A DNA stretch of 64,000 nt from Azospirillum sp. TSA2s. GTDB lineage: Bacteria; Pseudomonadota; Alphaproteobacteria; Azospirillales; Azospirillaceae. The stretch lies in assembly GCF_004923315.1 (NCBI RefSeq), contig NZ_CP039651.1:248001-312000 (forward strand). Direction: 5' to 3'. The position numbers and the translations under genes were made by a program. Positions 7,688 through 15,703 of the stretch are shown here, one piece after another (within the stretch, counting starts at the first letter, position 1; the number at the start of each line of letters is the position of its first letter). The notes under the pieces are model-generated. The model saw only the letters and a program-made list of their open reading frames with translations, was not told where the DNA came from and did no database searches.

Positions 7688-9205
7688 TCAGGCAACCATT
7701 TCGCTGTTACAGGACAGGCAAGGCTCTTGTGCCGGTTCATGAATGGACCATGCCCCTTTTCCAGCTTTCTTGGCGCGGTACATGGCGGCGTCTGCAAGGT
7801 GCAGGGCACAGGCCAAGTCGTCACAATCCTCTGCAGTGAGCCCAATTCCTATGCTGCATCCGACGCCAAGATCCAGATCACGAACTTCCTTGATGATGCG
7901 GGCGGCGACGCCGGTGGCGACAGCCCGGACATCGGGGGCATGCCCGGACAGGCAGATGACGAACTCATCGCCGCCGAGCCGGCCGAGCAGATCGCCGTCG
8001 CGGGTGGTCCGGCGCATGATCTCGGCAACCGTCCTCAGGACCTTGTCGCCTTGCTCGTGGCCGTGCCGATCGTTGACGCCCTTGAAGCCGTCCAGGTCGA
8101 TGTAGAGAAAGGCGAGGATGGCCCCCTTTTTCTTGGCGCTCCGGCGCAGCCCCTCCGCGATTTCCAGGAACAGCCCTCGGGCGGGCAGACCGGTCAGGGT
8201 ATCGCGCCGGGCCTGATGGAGGTCGGCGTCCAGTTGCCGTGCGGCGCCTTCTGCCTCGAGGGCGCGCTTTTGGACAAGGTGTTCGCGGCGGATCATGCCT
8301 GCCCCCCATAGAAGCAGGAACAGAACGAGGATTGTGGTCAGAGCCACTTCGGCGACGAACCAGAGAGAGCGGGACTGCCAGGCTGCAAAGACCGATCCGC
8401 TGTCGATCCCGGTATAGACGACCAGATTTAGGTCTGGAATAAGCCGGTAGGCAGCGAGCCGCTCCTTGCCGTCCAGCATGGACCGTGCCCAGTAGACGCC
8501 GGTCGGTGAGCGTGGGAGTTGTTCCTGAAAGAGCGGCCCATTCCGGTTGTTCTTGCCGATCTGGCTGGCGAGGTCCGGGTTACGGGCGACGATCTCGCCG
8601 TCGGTCCGGAAGACTGTCACGGTGGTCTCCAGCCCGAAGGACATCAGGGCATAGAAGTTGACCAGCCATTCCGTTCTCATTCCGGTGCTTGCGACGCCGA
8701 TAATCTCTCCGGTCCAGTCGCGGATCGGCCGGGCGATGATGAAGATGATGCGGTTGTCCAAACGACTGCGCAGCGCCGGGCTGATCACGAGGTCGGCGCC
8801 GGCCATCACTGCCTGGAAATAGGGGCGATCGGCAATGTTGATCGGCCGGTCCTGCTGCCGGCCGGCCCCAACAACGGCATCCCCCTTGACGTCGAACAGC
8901 CACAGGGTCTCGCCGCCATCCACATTGGCGAGGGCATCCCGCAGTCGATACCAGTAAGGGTGCGACCGTACGGCTTCCAGGCTACCGGCGGCGTCGACCA
9001 CGGCGGCTGCCTGATGCAAAGCGATGTCTGCACCTTTCGTCGTGTGCAGGACGTGGGATTCAACAACCTTGGCCATGTCGACGGCAAGTGCTTCCATCTG
9101 TGCGATGGTGGTCTGCCGATCCCGCCAAACAACATGGGCTGTCATGGCAACGACAACGATCATGGCCAATGCGGCGGTAACCAGGGCACTGTGGTGACGG
9201 GACAT
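7688..9205 (-). CDS. Membrane diguanylate cyclase with periplasmic sensor (dCACHE-GGDEF)
   Basis: Makes cyclic-di-GMP from two GTP at the inner membrane. 505 residues from ATG 9205, which has GGCGGAG seven bases upstream; the open frame extends 25 codons further but lacks a better start. TM1 spans about 8-28; a periplasmic double-Cache region follows (WYRLRDALANVDGGETLWLF, ADRPYFQAVMAGADLVISP, ARPIRDWTGEIIGVASTGM); TM2 is near 285-307 (VALTTILVLFLLLWGAGM). The GGDEF domain starts at RRDTLTGLPARGLFLEIAEG and carries an intact GGDEF active site. RDGD five residues before it is a perfect RxxD inhibitory I-site, so product feedback is expected. No EAL domain. It sits between a response regulator and a small protein gene, both on the opposite strand. 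Confidence 0.93.
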   Translation of the reverse strand: MSRHHSALVTAALAMIVVVAMTAHVVWRDRQTTIAQMEALAVDMAKVVESHVLHTTKGADIALHQAAAVVDAAGSLEAVRSHPYWYRLRDALANVDGGETLWLFDVKGDAVVGAGRQQDRPINIADRPYFQAVMAGADLVISPALRSRLDNRIIFIIARPIRDWTGEIIGVASTGMRTEWLVNFYALMSFGLETTVTVFRTDGEIVARNPDLASQIGKNNRNGPLFQEQLPRSPTGVYWARSMLDGKERLAAYRLIPDLNLVVYTGIDSGSVFAAWQSRSLWFVAEVALTTILVLFLLLWGAGMIRREHLVQKRALEAEGAARQLDADLHQARRDTLTGLPARGLFLEIAEGLRRSAKKKGAILAFLYIDLDGFKGVNDRHGHEQGDKVLRTVAEIMRRTTRDGDLLGRLGGDEFVICLSGHAPDVRAVATGVAARIIKEVRDLDLGVGCSIGIGLTAEDCDDLACALHLADAAMYRAKKAGKGAWSIHEPAQEPCLSCNSEMVA

Positions 9206-9522
9206 GACAACTCCGCCGCAACTGGGAGAAACAGGAATGTTCAAGCTTCTCGCAAGGAGCATACCAGAGCGAAAGGCCATGTTATGTGTGGGGGAACCCT
9301 GATGGTCTTTCAGTCATTGCAAGGTGCATCGCAGAATCGGAGGCGCTGAGCAGAATGCGTTCGGCCGTTCTGCTTGGTGGGGCCTTGGGCGATGGCTCGG
9401 CTAGGCCGATCGAGGGAGTCGGCATAGCGCGGTTGCAGATACCTGATTGCCACGATGGCGGCGTCGCGGCGGGTTCCACGGACCGGTGCGCAACCGCGCG
9501 TGGCCGGGCCTGTTACGGTGGA

Positions 9523-9852
9523 ATGGACGAGTCCTCTGACGACGAGCGGCTCCAGGCGGCGCGGGAGCGGGCGCGCCGGGCTGCCGAGGCGGTAGCGGAC
9601 GCCTACGCGCGCTTGGCGCGCCATGAAAGCGAGGCGGTGGCGACGCGGCGTCTGCGGGAGGTACGGGCGTGGTGGGCGGCGTGGCGGGGGCGGACGGCGA
9701 CCGGTCCTGAGCGCGGTTGTATTTGTCCATGTGCCATAATCTCTGTTCGCCGCCCCGGTTGTGCCCGGTCAAGCCCCTGGTCCGCCACAGCTTCGCGTGC
9801 CACGGGAACTTATGAAATCCGACCCGGACCGGGCGGAATCAAGATGTGGTAG
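9523..9852 (+). CDS. Small charged helical protein, family unknown (copy A)
   Basis: Not a family I can name. The first ~60 residues are one amphipathic, Arg/Glu/Ala-rich helix (MDESSDDERLQAARERARRA and so on, ending HESEAVATRRLREVRAWW). It is clearly homologous to the 63-residue protein at 29695-29886, and DNA similarity continues past the coding part into GGTTGTATTTGTCCATG in both copies. Relative to copy B, an indel near 9685 shifts the frame so the B-copy stop is missed and this frame runs to 9852, giving a tail unlike anything in B. The functional product probably ends near 9710. The upstream DNA is also conserved between copies. It may be a partner of the associated response regulator. 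Confidence 0.55.
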   Translation: MDESSDDERLQAARERARRAAEAVADAYARLARHESEAVATRRLREVRAWWAAWRGRTATGPERGCICPCAIISVRRPGCARSSPWSATASRATGTYEIRPGPGGIKMW

Positions 9853-10034
9853 GGCAGGGCTGGAAACCCGGCGTCCAGGGGTTGAATCCGCCACCCCCGC
9901 CGACGGGGGCGAAACGGACCCGCCGGACAGCGACCGAGCCCACAGCCGGGACGCGAAAATCCGCCGCACCCTCTTGTTGGACGCCGATGGCCTTCCCACC
10001 CTTTCCTCTTCGTTGAACAGAGGAGAGAACAATC

Positions 10035-10538
10035 GTGTCGAACGGGAGCACGCTCAGCGAAACCATCACCATGAGTCAGAAGCTCGACGAAAACGGCGTC
10101 GGCCGCCACCGTGCCGTCGTTACCCTCAGCCTCACCGGCACGGTGGAAATGGGAGAACGCCGCTTCGAGTGGGCCGGCCTGACCAACGCCGACAATGCCG
10201 GCGATCTGCAGACTTATGCTCGCTGGGCCCTCGGCCGCCAATTGGCGCAGGCCGTGCGCGACGCGGCGCGCGACACCACCGCCACGGCGGAGCAGGGCGG
10301 ATGGACCACCCGCGTCACCTGGCGCGGACAGGGCTTCCCGACCGTCACCGTCACCATCGACGGCTTCACCGACTTCCTCGTTGCCGCGGCGACCGCGCGA
10401 CGCGTGGTGGACGAGCTGGTAGAGACCATGGTGCCGGCGGCCACCGATCCCCTGCGCCAGCAGCTGGCGCGGCTGGCCATGCCCAACATTCCCGAGTGGT
10501 TCCACCCGGTGCATGCCAATCCGCTTGCCTTCCCCTGA
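10035..10538 (+). CDS. Hypothetical protein
   Basis: 167 residues, no family recognised. GTG at 10035 is preceded by AGAGGAGAG, a strong ribosome-binding site nine bases away; an in-frame ATG at 10072 is the alternative. The sequence is soluble, with alternating beta-type stretches (HRAVVTLSLTGTVEMGERRF, WTTRVTWRGQGFPTVTVTID) and helices (DLQTYARWALGRQLAQAVRD, ATARRVVDELVETM), suggesting a small alpha/beta fold. No signal peptide or membrane segment. Codon use matches a real gene. It is followed after 116 bases by a small-protein fragment in the same direction. Confidence 0.75.
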   Translation: MSNGSTLSETITMSQKLDENGVGRHRAVVTLSLTGTVEMGERRFEWAGLTNADNAGDLQTYARWALGRQLAQAVRDAARDTTATAEQGGWTTRVTWRGQGFPTVTVTIDGFTDFLVAAATARRVVDELVETMVPAATDPLRQQLARLAMPNIPEWFHPVHANPLAFP

Positions 10539-10654
10539 GGGTGGCAGGGCGAGCGGGGCGGTTACGGGAGGGGGTCGGCGGGTCAGGGACATTGTGTCCT
10601 GCGGCCCGCTGGCTTATTCCTGAGCTGCCCGTGGCTCTGCGGTGGAGTGTCCTG

Positions 10655-10831
10655 ATGCGGATGTTTGGCCTGAAAGGCTTCCCGGACGGGGCCGCAGTGC
10701 CGACCGTGGTGCTCAAGGTGCGGGCACGGGATCCGGAGCGCGCCCTCGCCGCCGGCCGCGAGATCGCCGCGGGTCTGCGCCTGGAAGCCGTTCACATCGG
10801 CGGCGCCCTGCCCCACCGAGGGGGTATTTGA
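10655..10831 (+). pseudogene. Small protein fragment (copy A), truncated by IS1595-type element
   Basis: The 58-residue frame starts MRMFGLKGFPDGAAVPTVVL and continues ARDPERALAAGREIAAGLRL. It is plainly homologous to the 77-residue protein at 35653-35886 (MRLFGVKGFPESSEIPTVVW, AERAIQLVEGLPDAAGLRL). The homology ends at LPHRGGI, where copy B continues for about 20 more residues, and the stop TGA at 10829-10831 coincides with the first bases of the IS1595-type inverted repeat. The 3' end was therefore replaced by the insertion. Function unknown. Confidence 0.6.
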
Positions 10832-12077
10832 GGAGCGCGCGGTAGGTGTCACCTAAACAACGCCGCCATTATCAACCAAAGACAGCTACGGCGGAGCGAA
10901 TGCTGATCCCGCCGTCCTTGGTCCGCCGGAGTTGGCGCCCGACAGCGTAGCGAAAGACGGCCGGAAGCTGGAGGGCTGGGGGAACACGGGACCAGAGGGT
11001 TTGGATCACCGTCCGCCCCTTGCGGGTCCGGCGTTGGGCCTGACCTGCCACTGTGCGCTGGGACCAGCGGAAGCCGATCTCGCCAAAATACAGGTCAGCG
11101 TGGTCGGGGCTGATGTGATGGAAGACGCCGGCGATCGTGCGCCGGACACGATCGTTGAAGCCCTCGGCCGAGTTGGCATGCACGCTGCCGCGAACATACT
11201 CGCGCTGAGAATGGCGAACGGTATCGTGCGCAGCGAACGCGCTGCCGATGGCGACGAACGCCTTCCATTCGTCGCTCATCAGGTGTGCATCGGGATCGAC
11301 AGCGGCTTCCAGACCCGCTCAGCCTCGTCGAGCGACAGATCAGCAACCACGGCGGCACGGGCCTCGCCCGCCGGTGTCCCCGGCTCCCGACCGCTTGGCC
11401 GCTGGACGACCGCGAGTGCTGGCGTCTTCGTCGTGCGAGGCTGGCCCTTGCGTCCGCGCCCCAGTTTGGGAGGGTTGGGATCACGCCGCGGCTTGGCGCC
11501 GAAATGGAACTCGTCAATCTCCACCGTCCCGCCCAGCGGGTGGTCGCGCAGCACCAGGAGCCGTAGGACATGGCCCATCCGCCATGCCGTTGGCTGGCTG
11601 ACGCCGAGTGCTTCGGCCAGACGGATGGACGAGATCCCCTTGTCCGATTGCAGGATGAACCACAGCCCCATGAGCCAGGTCCGCAACGGCAGCTTCGTTC
11701 CATGCAGCGGGGTTCGCGTCGTCACGGTAAACTGGTAGCGGCAGTCCGGATTGCAGCACTGATAAAGCCCTAGCCGCGACCGTCGTCCTATGTCGCGCCC
11801 GGCCAGGGTGATCGAACGCCGCGAGCCGCAGGCCGGACAGAGCCGTCCGTTCGGCCACACCATCGCCTCAACCAGCCGACGGCACCGCGCCTCGTCGTGG
11901 AATGCTTCGGTCATCTCCGCCACGGTCCGAATGGCCGCCAGCTCTTCGAGCACCGATCCCATCGTCCCCTCCGTGCTTGATGGCTGAGAGTCGCACGTAA
12001 GCGCTGGAAGAGCTACGCTTTACTGTGTTTGGTTGATAATGGCGCCGTTGTTTGCCTAACACCTATCGCGCTCTCCT
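10831..12077. mobile_element. IS1595-family insertion sequence, about 1.25 kb
   Basis: Flanked by long imperfect inverted repeats, 10831-10880 and 12028-12077, that match at 43 of 50 positions by my alignment; both end inward in CCATTATCAACCAAA. Flanking bases GGTATTTG and CTATTTTA share a TATTT core, a weak trace of the 8-bp duplication expected for the family. The element carries a single, frameshifted transposase gene on the minus strand and interrupts the small-protein gene to its left. Confidence 0.85.
10872..11962 (-). pseudogene. IS1595-family transposase, frameshifted
   Basis: Two frames make one protein. The N-terminal 227 residues (11279-11962) hold the zinc ribbon (RLCPACGSRRSITLAGR, YQCCNPDCRYQFTVTTRTPL), the helix-turn-helix (ISSIRLAEALGVSQPTAWRM) and the first catalytic Asp (TVEIDEFHFGAK). 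They end prematurely just after KPLSIPMHT. The family reading continues in another frame as DPDAHLMSDEWKAFVAIGSA (10872-11279), with HANSAEGFNDRVRRTIAGVF holding the terminal catalytic region. A one-base shift near 11300 separates the frames. IS1595 transposases are normally a single frame, so this copy is probably dead. Confidence 0.85.
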
Positions 12078-12311
12078 CTATTTTATGAGGGTCCATGGCC
12101 CTGGCCAGGCCGCACCGCCTGATGCGCAGATCCGGCCTTTAGGGGGGGGTGGGAGAGATCCGGCCATTCTGGCATTTTCCGCTCAATCCGAGAAATTCGG
12201 TCTAGACCGCCTTTCGGCGGCTTTCCTCGTCTTGCGGAATTTTGCGCTTTCAGCGTACTGTCCGGGAGGTTGGGCCGGAGTGCAGCGAACACCCCGGCCC
12301 GGCTCTTGGCC

Positions 12312-12386
12312 CTACTGCGGCTGGTCCAGAATCACCAGGACCAGACGCAGGATGAGGATCAAGAGATCGATGATTTTCATCATCAT
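12312..12386 (-). CDS. Hydrophobic 24-residue membrane peptide
   Basis: Three consecutive ATG codons (12380-12386) are preceded by a GGAGG eight bases before the first, an ideal ribosome-binding site for so short a frame. The peptide starts MMMKIIDLLILILRLVLVIL and ends in a short polar tail with Asp, Gln and Pro before TAG. It is one membrane-spanning segment with a Lys and an Arg, like small toxic or regulatory membrane peptides (Ibs, ShoB, Fst types). No antisense RNA can be proven, but the gene lies in a 450-base stretch with no other gene. Homology to a named family is not claimed. Confidence 0.5.
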   Translation of the reverse strand: MMMKIIDLLILILRLVLVILDQPQ

Positions 12387-12919
12387 CGGTCCATCCTCCA
12401 TGTGCAGAGACGCGGTGCGGTTGCTGGGAAGGCGTTCCGGGCCGCGTCTCTGACATCTACTTAGCAGACAGAACGCGGATCGGGAACGGTGAACGAGCGA
12501 TCCTGCCCGCGTCAACGCAACGCTTTAGGTGATGTTGTTCTAAGTCTGTTCTGGCTTTGACAGTTAATCCCATGCAGAACAATGTGTTGAAAGTTCAGCA
12601 GTGGGGTTCGGGAGCAAAGCGGCGTCGACACTCGTGGTAAAGACGTGAGCGTCGAGGAAGGGGGCTGAGTAGCAGAGGAACGGGATTCCTTGGTAAGGGC
12701 CGAAACCCGGCAATTCCGCCATTCGTGTCCGGCGTCCCGGTGGGGCAAGCCCCTGGGAGACAGCCCGGCGAGACAGATTTGGCGTCGCAATAGGGCGCCC
12801 CGGTGGCTTTTGAGACAGCCCCACTGCACGGTCTTGACCCTATCGAGACAGAGGCACTGCAAGGTTCATGTCCCGTTCTCGCATCCCGGACAATCTGCGC
12901 ACTTTCGTGTAGTGACCCC
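12387..12919. other. Unassigned remnant ending in a repeated 34-base sequence
   Basis: No gene is recognisable in this 530-base stretch. Its right end, 12886-12919, is a 34-base sequence (starting CCGGACAATCTGCGC, ending GTGTAGTGACCCC) that is repeated exactly at 31378-31411. Immediately right of it the RND adaptor gene is cut off, so it behaves like the terminus of a mobile element whose body is reduced to this remnant. Confidence 0.5.
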
Positions 12920-14115
12920 GGCTTGGGGGCGATCCTGCTCCCGGCGGACAGGCGGGACTGCCCGTCGAAGACGACCATTTCGCCCGGTGTGACGCCGCTG
13001 GCCAAGGCAGTCATACCATCCACCGTGGGACCGAGCGTCACCGCCCGCATTTCGGCGGTGCGGTCGGGCTTCGCAATGAAGACATACGGGCCCTTCTGAC
13101 CACGTTGCACCGCGCGCGAGGGCACGGCAGTGGCGTTATGCTCGGTCCGCACCAGCAGCCGCGCCGTGACGAAGGCACCCGGCCACAGCGCGCGGTCGCC
13201 GTTGGCAAAGGTCGCTTTGAAACGGACTTGCCCGTTCGTCGCGTCGACCTGACTGTCCACGAATGTCAGTTCCCCCTGGGCCAATCGGCTCTTGCCATCG
13301 CGTGTGTAGGCCTCGACCACCGGCTTGCCTTGGGCCGATGCGGCGAGGATACCCGGAAGATCGTCCTGCGGAAGGGAGAACAGCACGCCGATCGGTTGCA
13401 TCTGCGTCACCGTGACCAGCCCATTGGCGTCGGTGGGATGCACGATGGAGCCGGGGTCCAGCTGCCTCAGCCCGACACGACCATCGATGGGGGAGGTGAT
13501 CCGGGTGAAGCCCAACTGCAGGCGGGCGGTGTCGACCATCGCCTGATCGGCCTGCACCGTCGCTTCCAGCGAGGCGGCCTGCGCTTTGACAGTATCGGCA
13601 TTCTGACCGGAGGCAAAACCGGTGCTGGCGAGCTTGGCGACGCGCGCCAGATCGGCCTTTGCATTGCCGAGCTGCGCCTGATCCTTTGCCAGATTGGCTT
13701 GGGCCTGCTTCAGCTGCGCCTCGAACGGGCGCGGATCGATCTGGGCCAGCAGGTCGCCGGCATGCACCTCCTGCCCTTCGGTGAACGCAACCAGATTGAG
13801 CTGGCCATCGACGCGAACCTTCACGGCAACGGCATTCAATGGCTGGACCGAACCGATCCCGGACAGCCAGATAGGCAGGTCACGCTCCATTGCCGTACCG
13901 ACGGTGACCGGTACGCCTGGCGGTGCAGATGCCGCCGCGGCGCTACCGGTCGCACCCGGACGCAGCGTCGTCAGCGCGACGCCCCCGATGCCACCCAATA
14001 CGGCCAGCAGCAGCGCTCCCAGGAAGATCAACCGCCCGCGCCTGGCGAAGGACGGGCTTTGGGCACCCTGTTCATGACCCTCGTCCACCTTGAACTTCAC
14101 CCCGAGCCTCCTCAT
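12920..14115 (-). pseudogene. RND efflux periplasmic adaptor (MFP/HlyD-type), C-terminus lost
   Basis: Periplasmic adaptor subunits link an inner-membrane RND pump to an outer-membrane channel. From MRRLGVKFK at 14115: membrane anchor GRLIFLGALLLAVLGGIGGV, lipoyl half-motifs (VRVDGQLNLVAFTEGQEV and GFTRITSPIDGRVGLRQLDP), a hairpin helix region rich in Gln/Ala, the beta-barrel (FVDSQVDATNGQVRFKATFA) and VFIAKPDRTAEMRAVTLGP. About 399 residues in, after SAGSRIAPKP, homology stops at base 12920, the terminus of the 34-base repeat; the frame continues into foreign sequence to 12595. No RND pump gene follows. The gene lies 86 bases after an OmpR-type regulator in the same direction. Confidence 0.85.
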
Positions 14116-14201
14116 GCGATACGCACACCCGCAAGGGGCACGACGCAGCAGAGGTTGGCGGCCGCTCAATGGAGCCCGCTTCGCCCGGGAATGAAATCGG
14201 T

Positions 14202-14915
14202 TTAATCGGAGGCTGGAGAGTCCTCTCCCGATGACGGTTCGTCGCCAGCCTGGATCCGGTAGCCGGCTCCCGGCACCGTCCGGATCAGCGGACGGGCGAA
14301 GCCCTCGTCGATCTTCTGGCGAAGCCGGTGGATATGCATGTCCACGACGTTGCCACGCGCCTCGAAATCATAGTCCCAGGCGGCCTCCAGCAACATTGTG
14401 CGCGTGACCACTTGGTTCATGTGCCGCATCAGCAGCTCCAGCAGAATGAACTCCCGGCGCTGGAGGGCGATCGCCCGCCCCGCCCGCGTCACGGTGCGGG
14501 CGGTGACATCGAGTTCCAGGTCGTCGATCTGCAAGACCGTGAGATGCCGCGAGCGGTCGGCCCGCCTGGCCAGCGCGTCGAGCCGCGCCAGCAGCTCGAC
14601 GAAGGCGAAGGGCTTGACGAGATAGTCGTCGCAACCGGCCCGAATGCCCTCGATGCGGTCGGCCGTGCCGGAGATGGCGCTCAGCATCAGCACCGGAGTC
14701 CGGGGATCGGAGGCGCGCAGGCGGCGCACCAGTGTCACGCCATCCAGGCCCGGCATCAGCCGGTCCAGCACGATCACGTCGTACAGCCCCTCCAGCGCCA
14801 TGGCGAGCGCAGTGTCCCCGTCCGACGTCCGGTCTACGACATGACCGCTCTCGGCCAGGCCCCGCACCAGATAATCCGCCGTGCGCGCGTCGTCCTCGGC
14901 CACAAGCAGGCGCAT
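14202..14915 (-). CDS. OmpR/PhoB-family response regulator
   Basis: 237 residues: receiver 1-120 (MRLLVAEDDARTADYL, phosphoacceptor in DVIVLDRLMPGLDG near residue 51, Lys in DDYLVKPFAF) and a C-terminal winged helix (LQRREFILLELLMRHMNQVV, then VVDMHIHRLRQKIDEG and IRTVPGAGYRI). It is transcribed toward the truncated RND adaptor, so it probably regulated that efflux operon. No kinase gene is adjacent on this strand; the kinase at 15690-17072 belongs to the divergent regulator but might serve both. The 110-base divergent region 14916-15025 should hold both promoters. Confidence 0.93.
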   Translation of the reverse strand: MRLLVAEDDARTADYLVRGLAESGHVVDRTSDGDTALAMALEGLYDVIVLDRLMPGLDGVTLVRRLRASDPRTPVLMLSAISGTADRIEGIRAGCDDYLVKPFAFVELLARLDALARRADRSRHLTVLQIDDLELDVTARTVTRAGRAIALQRREFILLELLMRHMNQVVTRTMLLEAAWDYDFEARGNVVDMHIHRLRQKIDEGFARPLIRTVPGAGYRIQAGDEPSSGEDSPASD

Positions 14916-15025
14916 TCGACACCCTCTTTCCTGAAATGCATTTCATCTTTGGGCGATGGCTGCTTCACCGCCCGTCCGACAGGATTAAGATGCGACAATG
15001 GGATGCGCCGCCGCGGAGGAAAAGC

Positions 15026-15703
15026 ATGACGAAAGTGCTGGTCATCGAGGACGATGTCCAGACCGCAGCGGAAATCGCCGCAGCGCTGGGCGATCACGGT
15101 TTTACAGTGGAATGCGCCCACACCGGGCGTGACGGGCTGATGAAGGCGGCGTCCGCCCCTTACGATGCCATCGTGCTGGACCGCATGCTTCCGGGCGGCA
15201 CCGACGGGCTGGTGGTCATGGCAACGCTGCGCAGCCTCGATGTCGCCGTTCCCGTCCTCATCCTCAGCGCGCTGTCCGCCGTGGACGAGCGGGTGCGGGG
15301 CCTGCGCGCCGGGGGCGACGACTACCTGACCAAGCCGTTCGAATTTCTGGAACTGACCGCCCGGCTGGAGGCTCTGGTCCGTCGCCAGAGCATTCCCCAG
15401 CGCGAGACGGCATTGCGCGTGGGCGACTTGGACATGGACCTGCTCGGCCGCACGGTGCGGCGCGCCGGCCGCCCGATCGAACTGCTGCCGAGAGAATACG
15501 CCCTGCTCGAATTTCTCGTGCGCCATGCCGGCCAGGTGGTGACGCGGACAATGCTGTTCGAGGCGGTCTGGGGCTATCGTTACGCGACGAACGTTGTCGA
15601 CGTGCACATGAGCAAGCTGCGGCGCAAGCTCGACGAGGGAGGGGCGCCGCCGATGATCCACACCGTTCGCGGCTCGGGATATGTGCTCGATGCGGCCGAG
15701 TGA
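15026..15703 (+). CDS. OmpR/PhoB-family response regulator, kinase partner adjacent
   Basis: 225 residues. Receiver: MTKVLVIEDDVQTAAEIAAA, phosphoacceptor in DAIVLDRMLPGGTDG, Lys in DDYLTKPFEF. Winged helix: LLPREYALLEFLVRHAGQVV, VVDVHMSKLRRKLDEGG, HTVRGSGYVLD. ATG 15026 follows GGAGGAAAAGC, a strong ribosome-binding site. The kinase gene overlaps its 3' end, so the two are translationally coupled. It is similar in layout to, but different in sequence from, the divergent regulator at 14202-14915. Confidence 0.94.
   Translation: MTKVLVIEDDVQTAAEIAAALGDHGFTVECAHTGRDGLMKAASAPYDAIVLDRMLPGGTDGLVVMATLRSLDVAVPVLILSALSAVDERVRGLRAGGDDYLTKPFEFLELTARLEALVRRQSIPQRETALRVGDLDMDLLGRTVRRAGRPIELLPREYALLEFLVRHAGQVVTRTMLFEAVWGYRYATNVVDVHMSKLRRKLDEGGAPPMIHTVRGSGYVLDAAE

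Noticed and set aside
9761..10831. 356-residue plus-strand frame over the hypothetical gene at 10035
   Set aside because: Arg/Gly-rich shadow; only its last 58 codons correspond to a recognisable small protein.
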